DNA of 64,000 nucleotides from Roseiarcus sp050013915 (GTDB taxonomy: Bacteria; Pseudomonadota; Alphaproteobacteria; Rhizobiales; Beijerinckiaceae), in contig JBEKEI010000001.1 of NCBI GenBank assembly GCA_050013915.1, forward strand, positions 23,548 through 87,547. The letters are read 5' to 3'. Every line of letters starts with the position of its first letter. Position 1 is the first letter of the stretch. Of the stretch, positions 1-10,442 are shown in pieces. The notes under the pieces are model-generated. The model saw only the letters and a list, made by a program, of their open reading frames with translations, was not told where the DNA came from and made no database searches. The position numbers and the translations under genes were made by a program.

Positions 1-1
1 G

Positions 2-970
2 TTCCGGGCGGTCGAAATCGCCCTGCCGCTGATCGGCCCGGGCAAGAGCCTGCGCTTCGCCCTCCTGCCCGAGGGCCAGGATCCCGACGATCTCGCCCGC
101 TCCGGCGGCGCCGGCGCGGTCGCGGCGGTCATGGAAGCCGCCAAGCCGCTGGCGGAAATGCTGTTTCTGCGCGAGACCGAAGGCCGCGGCTTCGACACGC
201 CCGAGCGGCGCGCGGCGCTCGAACGGCGCCTGCGCGGCCTGACCCGCGGCATCGCCGACGAGACGCTCCGCCGCCACTACTGGCAGGACATGGAATCCCG
301 GCTGGCGCGCTTCTTCGGCGCCGCCGGACCCGCCCCGGCGCGCCGCTCCGGGGCGCGGTCCGGGGGCGGCGCGTCGGGCTGGCGGCCCGGCTTTGCCAAC
401 CGCGGCCCCCGGCTCGGCATCGCCGGCCAGCCGCTGCCGAGGCGGGCCGAGCTCGCTGGAAGGTCCGGCGAGGCGCCGCGCGACATCGTCATCCTGGCGA
501 TCCTCGTCAGCCATCCCGGGCTGCTGGACAAAAATATCGAGGAAATCGCCGGCCTCGACCTGTCCAGCCGCGCCCTGACCGCCTTTCGCGACCTCTTGCT
601 GGCGCACGCGCTCGACCCCTCGGCGCGCGCCGAGGCCGCCGACGGGCCGGCTTTCGCGGCCCAGCGCGACCGCATCCTGCGGCGCGCGGCCGGGATGCCG
701 GTCTGGTGGTGCCTGCGGCCGGAGGCCGACCCTGCCGACGCCGAGCAGGTTTTACGTCAGACCCTGGCCTTGCATCGCAAGGCCAGGGCGCTAAATAGGG
801 AGCTGAACATGGCGGAGAGGGCGCTCGCGATCGAGGCGGCGCCCGAAATCACCGAGCAGAACTTCGGCATGCTGCGCGACATCAAGGAAAATCTCGCCGA
901 TCTCGCCAATTCGGAAGCCGCGATCGAGGGATTCGGCGCGCTCTCGGGCAGGAAGTCGCCGCCGGTCTGA
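2..970 (+). CDS. dnaG: DNA primase DnaG, C-terminal part (5' end outside window)
   Basis: The open frame enters from the left edge (first full codon at base 2) and ends at TGA 968-970, so about 322 residues of the C-terminal half are present. DnaG makes the RNA primers for chromosome replication. The first residues include LLPEGQDPDDL, the typical end of the TOPRIM catalytic domain. The remainder is the helical region that in DnaG contacts DnaB helicase, with a low-complexity Ala/Arg/Gly linker near window bases 300-470. The immediately following rpoD is the usual alphaproteobacterial dnaG-rpoD arrangement. The 247 bases between them hold no gene I can see. The catalytic core cannot be checked here. 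Confidence 0.95.
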   Translation, partial: FRAVEIALPLIGPGKSLRFALLPEGQDPDDLARSGGAGAVAAVMEAAKPLAEMLFLRETEGRGFDTPERRAALERRLRGLTRGIADETLRRHYWQDMESRLARFFGAAGPAPARRSGARSGGGASGWRPGFANRGPRLGIAGQPLPRRAELAGRSGEAPRDIVILAILVSHPGLLDKNIEEIAGLDLSSRALTAFRDLLLAHALDPSARAEAADGPAFAAQRDRILRRAAGMPVWWCLRPEADPADAEQVLRQTLALHRKARALNRELNMAERALAIEAAPEITEQNFGMLRDIKENLADLANSEAAIEGFGALSGRKSPPV

Positions 971-1217
971 CGACCCCTCGGCGGCCCATGGACTCTGGGT
1001 TAACGAAGGGTTAGGGGCTATGGCCGATTTTGGGGCGATCGAATCAGACTCGCGCCGGCGCAAACGAGAGGCTGCTTTTCCCGGGAAATGAGCGACACAG
1101 CGGCGCCGCGGCCGGGTCGACGCCAATCGGATGGCTGCCGCGCCGGGTCGCGGCCGGACCAGCCCCCGCATCCAGAGAGCGATTGTGTTTCGGCGTCGAA
1201 CCGACGGAGTAGGATGA

Positions 1218-3263
<2,046 letters not shown>

Positions 3264-3396
3264 GGTCGGGGACTTTGGCGGAAGTCGCGGCGCCCGAGCC
3301 GATGCCGCAATAGCTGCGGATAAGCGCGCATCGAGGGCGCGGTTCGCGGCAGGTTCTATGGACCGCGCCGTCGTCGGCCGATAGCGTGCGCGGCGA

Positions 3397-6300
3397 ATGG
3401 AGCTCTTTGCAGCAGCCGGGATCGAGTTGCCGCCGAGTGGGGCGGGACGCCGCGGCAAGCGCAGCCTGCCGCGAAGCCTGCGCGTGCCGCTGTTCAACTT
3501 CAAGGTCGTGGAGAAGGCGCGGACTCTGAGCGCCTTTGCGCCGAGCGTGGCGATGACCAGGGCGGCGCAGGACTACGCGCGCAAGATCAAGAATCCAAAG
3601 TTTCTGAAGCAGAAGGAAACGGCGGTTCGGCCGCTGTTCATTCAGGAAATCCTGCAAACTCTGCTCGGCTATCGCCCCTATGATCCGGCCGAGCCCCACA
3701 CGCTGAGGCATGAACAGAGCATCCGCGCCGGCGCCGTCGACGTCGCCATCGGCCGGTTCAATCGTCCAGGCGCCGCCGACGAGATCGTCGCGCCGTTCGA
3801 ACTGAAGGGCCCCGATTCCGACGACCTCGACCGCATCATGCCCGGTCGCGGCCGCAGTCCGGTGCAGCAGGCCTGGGACTATGCGATCGATGCGCCGGGC
3901 TCGCGCTGGGTTCTCGTCTCGAACTGTCTCGAGATTCGGCTCTACGGCTTCGGGCGCGGGCGCGACGCCTATGAATTGTTCGACCTCACGCGGCTCGACG
4001 AACCGGAGGAACATGCGCGGCTTTGGCTGGTCCTGTCCGCCGATCGCCTGCTGGGCGGGGCCACCGACCGTCTGCTCCGCGAGACCGACAGCGCCTACAA
4101 GGACATCACCGACGAACTCTACCGCCAGTACAAGGGGCTGCGCGACCGGCTCATCGCGTTCCTGACCGGCTCGGCCGACGGGCCGAACCTCCCCGCGCTT
4201 GCGGCGATCGAACCGGCGCAAAAGCTCCTCGATAGAATCCTGTTCATCGCCTTTGCCCAACGCACCGATCTTCTCCCGGACAGACTCCTCGAGGACGCCT
4301 CGAAAGATCAGAACAAATTCGTCCCGCAGCCGATCTGGATGAACTTTCTCGCCTTGTTCCGCGCGGTGGATCGCGGCAACGACCGGCTGGCCGTCTGGGC
4401 GTATAATGGCGGTCTCTTCGCTCGGGACCCGCTCGCCGACACGGTGGTGCTGCCGGACGCTCTGGCGCAGGACGTCGCCCAGCTCGGCCAGTGGGACTAC
4501 CGGCGCGAAGTGCCGGTCACCGTGCTCGGCCATATCTTCGAGCAGTCGATCACCGACATCGAAAAACTCAAGGCCGAGAGCAAGGGCGAGGCGCCGCCCC
4601 TCGTCTCGAAGCGCAAGCGCGAGGGCGTCGTCTACACGCCTGACATGGTGACGCGCTTTCTGGTCGAGCGCACCATCGGCCTGACGCTCGAAGCGCGTCG
4701 GGCCGCGCTCTGGGCCGCGCATGGCATGAAGGAGATCGGCGCGGGCGAGGCGGGCCCCGAGCCCGTGCGCGAGATCGCCTTCTGGCAGGCCTATCTCGCC
4801 GCGCTGCGCGATTTCACGATCGTCGATCCCGCCTGCGGGTCCGGCGCGTTTCTCGTGGCGGCCTTCGACGAAATGGCGCGCCGCTATCGCGGCACGCTCG
4901 GCCGCCTGATCGAACTCGGCGTCGAGACCGGCTTCGACCTTTTCGACGAGATCGTCACCCGAAACCTCCATGGCGTCGATCTCAATCCCGAATCGATCGA
5001 GATCACGCGGCTGGCGCTCTGGCTCAAGACGGCGCGGCGCGACCATCGGCTGCAAAATCTGGAGGCGACGATCCGCTGCGGCGACAGCCTGGTCGACGAT
5101 CCCAAATTCACCGATCGGCCCTTCGACTGGCCGGCGGCGTTTCCCGGCGTCTTCGCGCGCGGCGGCTTCGATGTGGTGATCGGCAATCCGCCCTATGTGC
5201 GAATGGAGCATCTGAAGACGGTCAAGCCCTATCTGGAACAGCATTACGTCGTCGCCGCCGACCGCGCCGACCTCTATGCCTATTTCTTCGAGCGGGGGGT
5301 TCGGCTCCTGAAGGCCGGCGGACGGCTCGGCTATATCTCGTCTTCGACCTTCTTCCGCACCGGTTCGGGCGAGAATCTGCGCGTCTTTCTCACCGACGGC
5401 GTCGGCGTCGAGAGCGTGGTCGATTTCGGCGACCTGCAGCTCTTCGAAGGGGTGACGACCTATCCGGCGATTCTGACCCTGCGCAAGGACGAGACGGGGC
5501 AAGCCGACGACCTGTCGTTCCTCCTCGTCAAGGATCGGCTTCCCGAAGACCTCGGCCGCGCCTTCGCGCAGGGGGCGCGTCCGATGGCGCGCGCGCGGCT
5601 CGGGCGCGGCTCGTGGCGGTTCGAGGACGATCCGCTGGCGCGGCTGCGGGAGAAGATCGCCGCCGGCCGCAGGACGCTCGGCGAGGTCTACGGGCCGCCG
5701 CTCTATGGCATCAAGACCGGGCTCAACAAGGCTTTCGTCATCGACCGCGCGACGCGCGATCGGCTGGTCGCCGCCGATCCGAATTCGGCGGAACTGCTGA
5801 AGCCGTTCCTGCGCGGCGAGGACATCAAGCGCTGGCGGGTCGAGAGCGAAGACCTGTTCCTCGTCGACACGCCCAAGGGCAAGGTCGACATCACGCGCTA
5901 TCCCGCCATCCGCGACTGGCTGCTGCCATTCAAGCCGGAACTGGAGAAGCGCGCGACCAGACAGGAATGGTGGGCATTGCAGCAGGCGCAGTTGGCGTAT
6001 CAGCCAAAATTGGAAGTTCAGAAGATCCTCTGGCCTCATTTTCAAGATCAGATTTCGTTCGCGGCTGACGATGATGGTAAATATCTCAACAACAAGTGCT
6101 TTTTTATACCGGTGGCGGATCGCTCGCTCCTCGCGGTGCTCAACTCATCCATCTCGAGCTTTCAATTGTTCGGCATCGCGCGTCCGAAGCGAGGCGGGTA
6201 TATCGAGGCGGAGGCCCAATATGTGGCGCAGCTATTCCTGCCGGAGCGACCTTCGGCAAGGTCCACGCGTCTGGCCGAGCTCGCCCAAATCTGCACCGAT

Positions 6301-6642
6301 GCCGCCCGCGCGCGCTTCTCGCTCCAGGCGGCCTTCCGCCATCGCCTGCTCGATCTCGCGCCGCCGAACCGGCGCAAACTCACAGGCAAGCTGGAAGCGT
6401 GGCACGAGCTCGACTTCGCCGGCCTCCGCGACGCAGTGAAAAAGGCCTTCCACGTCGAGATTCCGGTCCGGGAGCGCGGCGAATGGGAGGCCTGGCTCGC
6501 GCAGAATTCGGCGCAGGTTCACCGCCTTTCCGATGAGATCGCGACGGCCGAGCGCGAAATCGACGCCATCGTCTACCAGCTCTTCGATCTCACCGGCGGG
6601 GAGATCGCGCTCGTGGAGTCCTCGCTCTCCGGCCAGTCCTGA
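3397..6642 (+). CDS. Type IIG (Eco57I-like) restriction-modification enzyme
   Basis: A single 1081-residue chain appears to combine nuclease, adenine-N6 methyltransferase and target recognition. Near the N-terminus D115 followed by E135-L-K137 fits a PD-(D/E)xK nuclease core. The methyltransferase has motif I DPACGSGAFL (from D477) and motif IV NPPY (from N597), the signature of N6-adenine methylases. The C-terminal third resembles TaqI-like target-recognition domains. No separate R, M or S genes adjoin, as expected for type IIG. The start is uncertain: ATG 3397 has no clear ribosome site, and homologous sequence seems to begin near the second Met (ATG 3553). It sits between rpoD and a tRNA gene, a common place for acquired defence genes. 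Recognition sequence and activity cannot be inferred. Confidence 0.88.
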   Translation: MELFAAAGIELPPSGAGRRGKRSLPRSLRVPLFNFKVVEKARTLSAFAPSVAMTRAAQDYARKIKNPKFLKQKETAVRPLFIQEILQTLLGYRPYDPAEPHTLRHEQSIRAGAVDVAIGRFNRPGAADEIVAPFELKGPDSDDLDRIMPGRGRSPVQQAWDYAIDAPGSRWVLVSNCLEIRLYGFGRGRDAYELFDLTRLDEPEEHARLWLVLSADRLLGGATDRLLRETDSAYKDITDELYRQYKGLRDRLIAFLTGSADGPNLPALAAIEPAQKLLDRILFIAFAQRTDLLPDRLLEDASKDQNKFVPQPIWMNFLALFRAVDRGNDRLAVWAYNGGLFARDPLADTVVLPDALAQDVAQLGQWDYRREVPVTVLGHIFEQSITDIEKLKAESKGEAPPLVSKRKREGVVYTPDMVTRFLVERTIGLTLEARRAALWAAHGMKEIGAGEAGPEPVREIAFWQAYLAALRDFTIVDPACGSGAFLVAAFDEMARRYRGTLGRLIELGVETGFDLFDEIVTRNLHGVDLNPESIEITRLALWLKTARRDHRLQNLEATIRCGDSLVDDPKFTDRPFDWPAAFPGVFARGGFDVVIGNPPYVRMEHLKTVKPYLEQHYVVAADRADLYAYFFERGVRLLKAGGRLGYISSSTFFRTGSGENLRVFLTDGVGVESVVDFGDLQLFEGVTTYPAILTLRKDETGQADDLSFLLVKDRLPEDLGRAFAQGARPMARARLGRGSWRFEDDPLARLREKIAAGRRTLGEVYGPPLYGIKTGLNKAFVIDRATRDRLVAADPNSAELLKPFLRGEDIKRWRVESEDLFLVDTPKGKVDITRYPAIRDWLLPFKPELEKRATRQEWWALQQAQLAYQPKLEVQKILWPHFQDQISFAADDDGKYLNNKCFFIPVADRSLLAVLNSSISSFQLFGIARPKRGGYIEAEAQYVAQLFLPERPSARSTRLAELAQICTDAARARFSLQAAFRHRLLDLAPPNRRKLTGKLEAWHELDFAGLRDAVKKAFHVEIPVRERGEWEAWLAQNSAQVHRLSDEIATAEREIDAIVYQLFDLTGGEIALVESSLSGQS

Positions 6643-6722
6643 GGACGCGCCCCGACCCGAAGCCTGGTGTTGCGCGCGCCCGCCATTTGCGTCTAATGCA
6701 CCTCCCCGTCGCGCGCGGCGCC

Positions 6723-6798
6723 GGGCCGGTAGCTCAATGGTCAGAGCCGGCCGCTCATAACGGTCTGGTTGCAGGTTCAAGTCCTGCCCGGCCCACCA
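6723..6798 (+). tRNA. tRNA with CAU anticodon, probably tRNA-Ile2
   Basis: A complete 76-base cloverleaf is visible: acceptor GGGCCGG/CCGGCCC, D arm GCTC/GAGC, anticodon stem GGCCG/CGGTC around the loop CTCATAA, T arm GCAGG/CCTGC with TTCAAGT, discriminator A and an encoded CCA. The CAU anticodon could belong to elongator Met, initiator Met or Ile2. The C4-G69 and C5-G68 pairs and A73 are features recognised by TilS in bacterial tRNA-Ile2, so Ile2 (lysidine at C34, reading AUA) is preferred. Initiator is unlikely because the three G-C pairs typical of its anticodon stem are absent. Confidence 0.9.
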
Positions 6799-7484
6799 TG
6801 CTGTTCGGGGGTGCGCGAGCCATGGCCGCGATCGAGCGGCATAGCGGCGGTCGCGAGCCGAAATCGAAATAGTGCTTCCTGTAAATCAGAAATCATGCTA
6901 TGGTGTCCGCGTTGGAAGAGGACTTCGAAGCGGAGCCGGCGCCGCGGATGCGGCGATGCGAACCGGGGCGACGGCGGCGATGGAGCAGAGACGAATGGCG
7001 CCACGAACGAACCAGCGTCGTCAACCGCGAGGATCGCCTCGGCGGGCGCTCGTCGACGTTGAAGACGGGCGCGCCACGGGAGGCGCGATTCGGTTTCAAT
7101 TTGCTCGCAGACCCTTGAAATCCCGCGAAATCGCTAAAAAAAGATTTCCAGAAGTTTCAAAAACGAAAATCCGAGAAGCGCTCGCCGTCCTTCGAACCCG
7201 GGCGACGCCAGGGGATGGCGGGCCGATTGCGGCGCTCGGCTCAACGGCGCTCCGGCGACGACGGCGGAACGCTGCTCGGACTATCGGGGGCCTATCCCCG
7301 CCCGGGAGTTGCGGCAGGACGGCAAAGTTCGATCAGGCCCTTGATAGCGCTCGATTGGAGGACGCGAAATGACTCTTCGCAGACGCTGGAATCAAGCACT
7401 TTCAGAGACTTTGACGGCCGTTCGGAAGCTGTTTGACCCTGAAACGGGTCGATTGGCCGCCGATGTCGGGCGATCGGCGGTTCG
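6799..7484. other. Gene-free stretch after the tRNA
   Basis: No convincing protein-coding frame is seen in these 686 bases. Short frames are arginine-rich translations of GC-rich DNA without family motifs. Bases 6981-7250 hold a copy of the interspersed repeat family also found near 21.2 and 51.7 kb (separate entry). The part next to the tRNA shows no integrase gene and no duplicated tRNA 3' end that I could find by eye. Confidence 0.6.
6981..7250 (+). repeat. Interspersed mosaic repeat, copy 1
   Basis: Three blocks recur elsewhere in the window. Block a (about 6991-7075, containing GGCGCCACGAACGAACCA and GAGGATCGCCTCGG) matches the reverse complement of 51590-51680. Block b (about 7091-7175, TTCAATTTGC through ATTTCCA and ACGAAA) resembles the reverse complement of the two repeats at 21141-21407. 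Block c (about 7194-7240, GGCGACGC then GGATGGCGGGCCGATT) recurs in the same strand at 51826-51885. The order and orientation of blocks differ between sites, so this is a family of rearranged non-coding elements rather than one simple duplication. No terminal inverted repeats or transposase were seen. Confidence 0.65.
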
Positions 7485-7512
7485 CCGGCGGCGCCGATGA
7501 CGGCGCCGCCGG
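7485..7512 (-). terminator. Hairpin terminator candidate after tadA
   Basis: A perfect 12-bp stem CCGGCGGCGCCG / CGGCGCCGCCGG closes the 4-base loop ATGA, beginning 20 bases beyond the tadA stop on the minus strand. There is no T-run, which is common for stem-only terminators in very GC-rich genomes. Confidence 0.5.
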
Positions 7513-7532
7513 TTCGAAGGCCGCCGTCCGGG

Positions 7533-7964
7533 TCACGACCGCCGTGCGGCGAAAAACGCCTGCAGCAGAGCGGCCGCCTCGCGCTCGCGAATGGCCCCGT
7601 AGATCTCCGGCGCGTGATGGCATGTCGGCTGGCTGAAGAAGCGCGCGCCGTGCTCGACGCCCCCGCCCTTGGGATCGCCGGCCCCGTAATAGAGGCGGCG
7701 CAGCCGGGCGAAGGAAATCGCGCCCGCGCACATGGCGCAGGGCTCGAGCGTCACGAACAGATCGCAATCGGCGAGCCGTTGCGAGCCACATTGGGCGGCG
7801 GCGGCGCGGATCGCGACGATCTCCGCATGGGCGGTCGGATCGTTGTCGGCGATCGTGCGATTGCCGGCGCTGGCGAGAACCACGCCGTTGCGCACGATCG
7901 CGGCGCCGACCGGCACTTCGCCGCGCGCGCCGGCGGCGCGCGCCTCGTCGAAGGCGACGCTCAT
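7533..7964 (-). CDS. tadA: tRNA adenosine(34) deaminase TadA
   Basis: A 143-residue zinc deaminase that converts A34 to inosine in the anticodon of tRNA-Arg(ACG). H46-A-E48 supplies one zinc ligand and the proton-shuttling Glu. PCAMC (C76, C79) supplies the other ligands. Length and motif order match bacterial TadA. The start ATG at 7964 is chosen because the protein then begins with the first helix (MSVAFDEARAAG); the frame stays open further upstream but without family similarity. It is divergent from rluB, with 147 bases between the two start codons that must hold both promoters. A strong hairpin follows the stop. Confidence 0.93.
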   Translation of the reverse strand: MSVAFDEARAAGARGEVPVGAAIVRNGVVLASAGNRTIADNDPTAHAEIVAIRAAAAQCGSQRLADCDLFVTLEPCAMCAGAISFARLRRLYYGAGDPKGGGVEHGARFFSQPTCHHAPEIYGAIREREAAALLQAFFAARRS

Positions 7965-8111
7965 CGGGTCGGCCGCCGGGCCGCGCCGCTTCGGATCGAT
8001 TTCGCCGCCCAATCGACAGGCTCCCGTTCGCGCCTGCGACCTGCTAGGACATGCCGAGATCTCTGGCAACCGGCCGGCCCACGCGCTGCGAAGCGCCTGA
8101 CAGGAACGAAA

Positions 8112-9842
8112 ATGACCGAGAAGACCAGTCCGGGCGCGCCCGACGGGCGCCGTCGCCGCATCCTCGACGCGCCCGGCGTCGGGTCGAGCGAGAAGCGCGA
8201 GGGCCAGCGCGTCGCCAAGGTGATTGCGCGCGCCGGCCTGTGTTCGCGGCGCGACGCCGAAGCCTGGATCGCCGAGGGGCGCGTCGTGGTCAACGGCGCC
8301 AGGCTCGACAGTCCCGCGTTCAACGTGTCGCCGAACGACGACGTGCGGGTCGACGGCAAGCCGCTCGCGCCCCCCGAGCGCACGCGGCTGTTTCTCTACA
8401 ACAAGCCGCGCGGTCTGGTGACGACCGCGCGCGATCCCGAGGGACGGCCGACCCTGTTCGAGCACCTGCCCGACGATCTGCCGCGGCTGATCGCCGTCGG
8501 GCGCCTCGACATCAACACCGAGGGGCTGATCCTGTTGACCAATGACGGCGGGCTCGCCCGGGTGCTCGAACTTCCCGCGACCGGCTGGCTGCGCCGATAC
8601 CGCGTGCGCGCCCATGGCGAGATCGCCCAGGACCTGCTCGATCCCTTGAAGGACGGGGTGACGATCGACGGCGTCGCCTACGCCGGCATCGAGGCGATCC
8701 TCGATCGCGCCCAGGGCTCCAACGTCTGGATGACGATCGGGCTGCGCGAAGGCAAGAACCGCGAGATCAAGAAGGTGCTCGATCATCTCGGCCTCGCCGT
8801 CAACCGGCTGATTCGCATCTCGTTCGGGCCGTTCCAGCTCGCCGATCTCGAGGAAGGCGCCGTCGCCGAGGTGCGCACGAGGGTGCTGCGCGACCAGCTC
8901 GGCGCCAAGCTCGCGCGCGAGGCCGGCGTCGATTTCGACGCCCCGGCGGTCGCCCACGGCGCGCCCGAGGCGCCCCAGGAGCGCCAGCCCCCGCGTGCGC
9001 CGGATCGCGGCGGCAGGATTCCCGCGCGCGCCGGCGGCCGGCCGCGCGCCGCCGCCGGCAGCGGGCGCAAGCCTGCCGCCGAGGGGTTCGAACAGCGCGA
9101 GGCGCGGGCGAAGGCCGATCCCAAGACGTCCTACGGCCCCAGGACGCGCAAGCATGTCTCGACGCTGCGCGCCCAGAAGCAGGCGGACGCGACCGGGCCG
9201 CGCAAGCGCATCGAACGCGGCGCCGCCGTCGATCGCAAGGGGCGCGAGATCGAGGTCGAACGCCTGCTGCCGCCGATCGAGGAGGCGCGCCGCCGGGCGG
9301 CCGCCGCCGCGCGCGCCGAGCAACGCAAGGCGAGCGCCGGTCAGGGCCGGCCCGGCGGCCGCGGCTTCCGCGCCGGCGATCGAACCAGGCCGGCGCGCGA
9401 GACCGCGCCCGGTCGCGGCGCGCCCGAGGCCGAGGCGCCGGCGGCGCGCGCGCGGCCGTCCCGCTCCGGCGCGCCGCACAGCGAGCGAAAGCCGCGCCGC
9501 GAGAGCGATTTTTCCTACGGCCCGCGCCGCGACGGCGACCGGGCCGGCCGCCCGGGCGGGTCGTTCCGCAAAGGTCCGCCGCGCGAACGCGCTGCGGACG
9601 GCGAGCGACGCGGCGCGGCGCCGGCGGCGGCCAAGCCGTTCCGCGAGACGGCGACGGGCCGCGGCCCGCGGGCGCGCGACGAGGCCAAACCGTTTCGCAA
9701 GGGGCCCGGCGGGGGCGCGCCGTACCGCGGCGCGTCCGGCAAGCGCGATGGGAACAAGCCGTTTCGCAAAGGGCCGCCGCGCGACCGTTCCGGCGGCGCG
9801 ACCGGCAAGCCGGGCGGCGCGCGGCCGCCACGGCGCCCCTAG
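8112..9842 (+). CDS. rluB: 23S rRNA pseudouridine synthase, RluB/RsuA family, with long basic tail
   Basis: This 576-residue protein has an N-terminal S4 RNA-binding domain (about residues 36-95: RVAKVIARAGLCSRRDAEAW) and an RsuA/RluB pseudouridine synthase domain, with catalytic Asp in GRLDINTEGL. The enzyme isomerises a uridine in 23S rRNA. From about residue 285 the chain is a disordered Arg/Gly/Pro/Ala-rich tail of nearly 300 residues with repeated KPFRKGP-type units. Such tails occur in alphaproteobacterial homologues and probably contact RNA, though this one is long. The ATG at 8112 was chosen over upstream frame because it precedes the S4 domain. rsmD begins 3 bases after the stop, so the two rRNA-modification genes are probably one operon. 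Confidence 0.93.
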   Translation: MTEKTSPGAPDGRRRRILDAPGVGSSEKREGQRVAKVIARAGLCSRRDAEAWIAEGRVVVNGARLDSPAFNVSPNDDVRVDGKPLAPPERTRLFLYNKPRGLVTTARDPEGRPTLFEHLPDDLPRLIAVGRLDINTEGLILLTNDGGLARVLELPATGWLRRYRVRAHGEIAQDLLDPLKDGVTIDGVAYAGIEAILDRAQGSNVWMTIGLREGKNREIKKVLDHLGLAVNRLIRISFGPFQLADLEEGAVAEVRTRVLRDQLGAKLAREAGVDFDAPAVAHGAPEAPQERQPPRAPDRGGRIPARAGGRPRAAAGSGRKPAAEGFEQREARAKADPKTSYGPRTRKHVSTLRAQKQADATGPRKRIERGAAVDRKGREIEVERLLPPIEEARRRAAAAARAEQRKASAGQGRPGGRGFRAGDRTRPARETAPGRGAPEAEAPAARARPSRSGAPHSERKPRRESDFSYGPRRDGDRAGRPGGSFRKGPPRERAADGERRGAAPAAAKPFRETATGRGPRARDEAKPFRKGPGGGAPYRGASGKRDGNKPFRKGPPRDRSGGATGKPGGARPPRRP

Positions 9843-9845
9843 GCC

Positions 9846-10442
9846 ATGCGCATCGTCGGCGGCCGCCTGCGCGGCCGTGTCCTCAACGCGCCGGCCTCGC
9901 GCGCGATCCGGCCGACTTCGGAGCGTCTGCGCGAATCGATCTTCGACATTCTCGCCCATCGATTCGTCGGCGCCGTCGAGGATGCGCGGGCGATCGATCT
10001 GTTCGCCGGCTCCGGCGCGCTCGGCTGCGAGGCCCTGTCGCGCGGCGCCGCGTTCGTCCTGTTCGTCGACGACGGCGCCGAGGCGCGCGCGCTGCTGCGC
10101 GCCAATGTCGAGGCGCTCGGCCTCGGCGGCGTCACCCGCGTCTGGCGCGCCGACGCGACCCGGCTCGGCGCCGCGCCGGCCGGCGCGCCGTTCACGCTCG
10201 CCTTCCTCGATCCGCCCTACGGCAGGAGTCTGGCGGGGCCTGCGCTCGCCGCCCTCGCGGCCGGCGGCTGGCTCGCCGAAGGCGCGCTGTGCGTGATCGA
10301 GGAGGACGCCAAGGCCGAGCTCGAAGCGTCGGAGGCGTTCGCGCTCCTGGACCAACGGACCTACGGCGACACGAAAATCATCTTCCTTCGGCGCGAAGGG
10401 TTCGGCCCCGGGGCTCGACCGCTGAACCCATCGCCTCAGTAG
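9846..10442 (+). CDS. rsmD: 16S rRNA (guanine(966)-N2)-methyltransferase RsmD
   Basis: A 198-residue SAM-dependent methyltransferase. The N-terminus MRIVGGRLRGRVL and PTSERLRESIFDIL are family hallmarks. Motif I lies in DLFAGSGALGCEALSRGA and motif IV is FLDPPYG, as in N2-guanine methylases. It modifies G966 of 16S rRNA in the assembling 30S subunit. It is coupled to rluB by a 3-base gap. Its 3' end overlaps the 3' end of the convergent MttB-family gene by 7 bases. Confidence 0.95.
   Translation: MRIVGGRLRGRVLNAPASRAIRPTSERLRESIFDILAHRFVGAVEDARAIDLFAGSGALGCEALSRGAAFVLFVDDGAEARALLRANVEALGLGGVTRVWRADATRLGAAPAGAPFTLAFLDPPYGRSLAGPALAALAAGGWLAEGALCVIEEDAKAELEASEAFALLDQRTYGDTKIIFLRREGFGPGARPLNPSPQ

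Noticed and set aside
6723..6798. Elongator or initiator tRNA-Met
   Set aside because: C4-G69, C5-G68 and A73 fit tRNA-Ile2 better, and the initiator's three G-C pairs in the anticodon stem are missing; elongator Met cannot be fully excluded.
6799..7484. Integrated element using the tRNA as attachment site
   Set aside because: No integrase gene and no repeat of the tRNA 3' end were found in the adjacent sequence.
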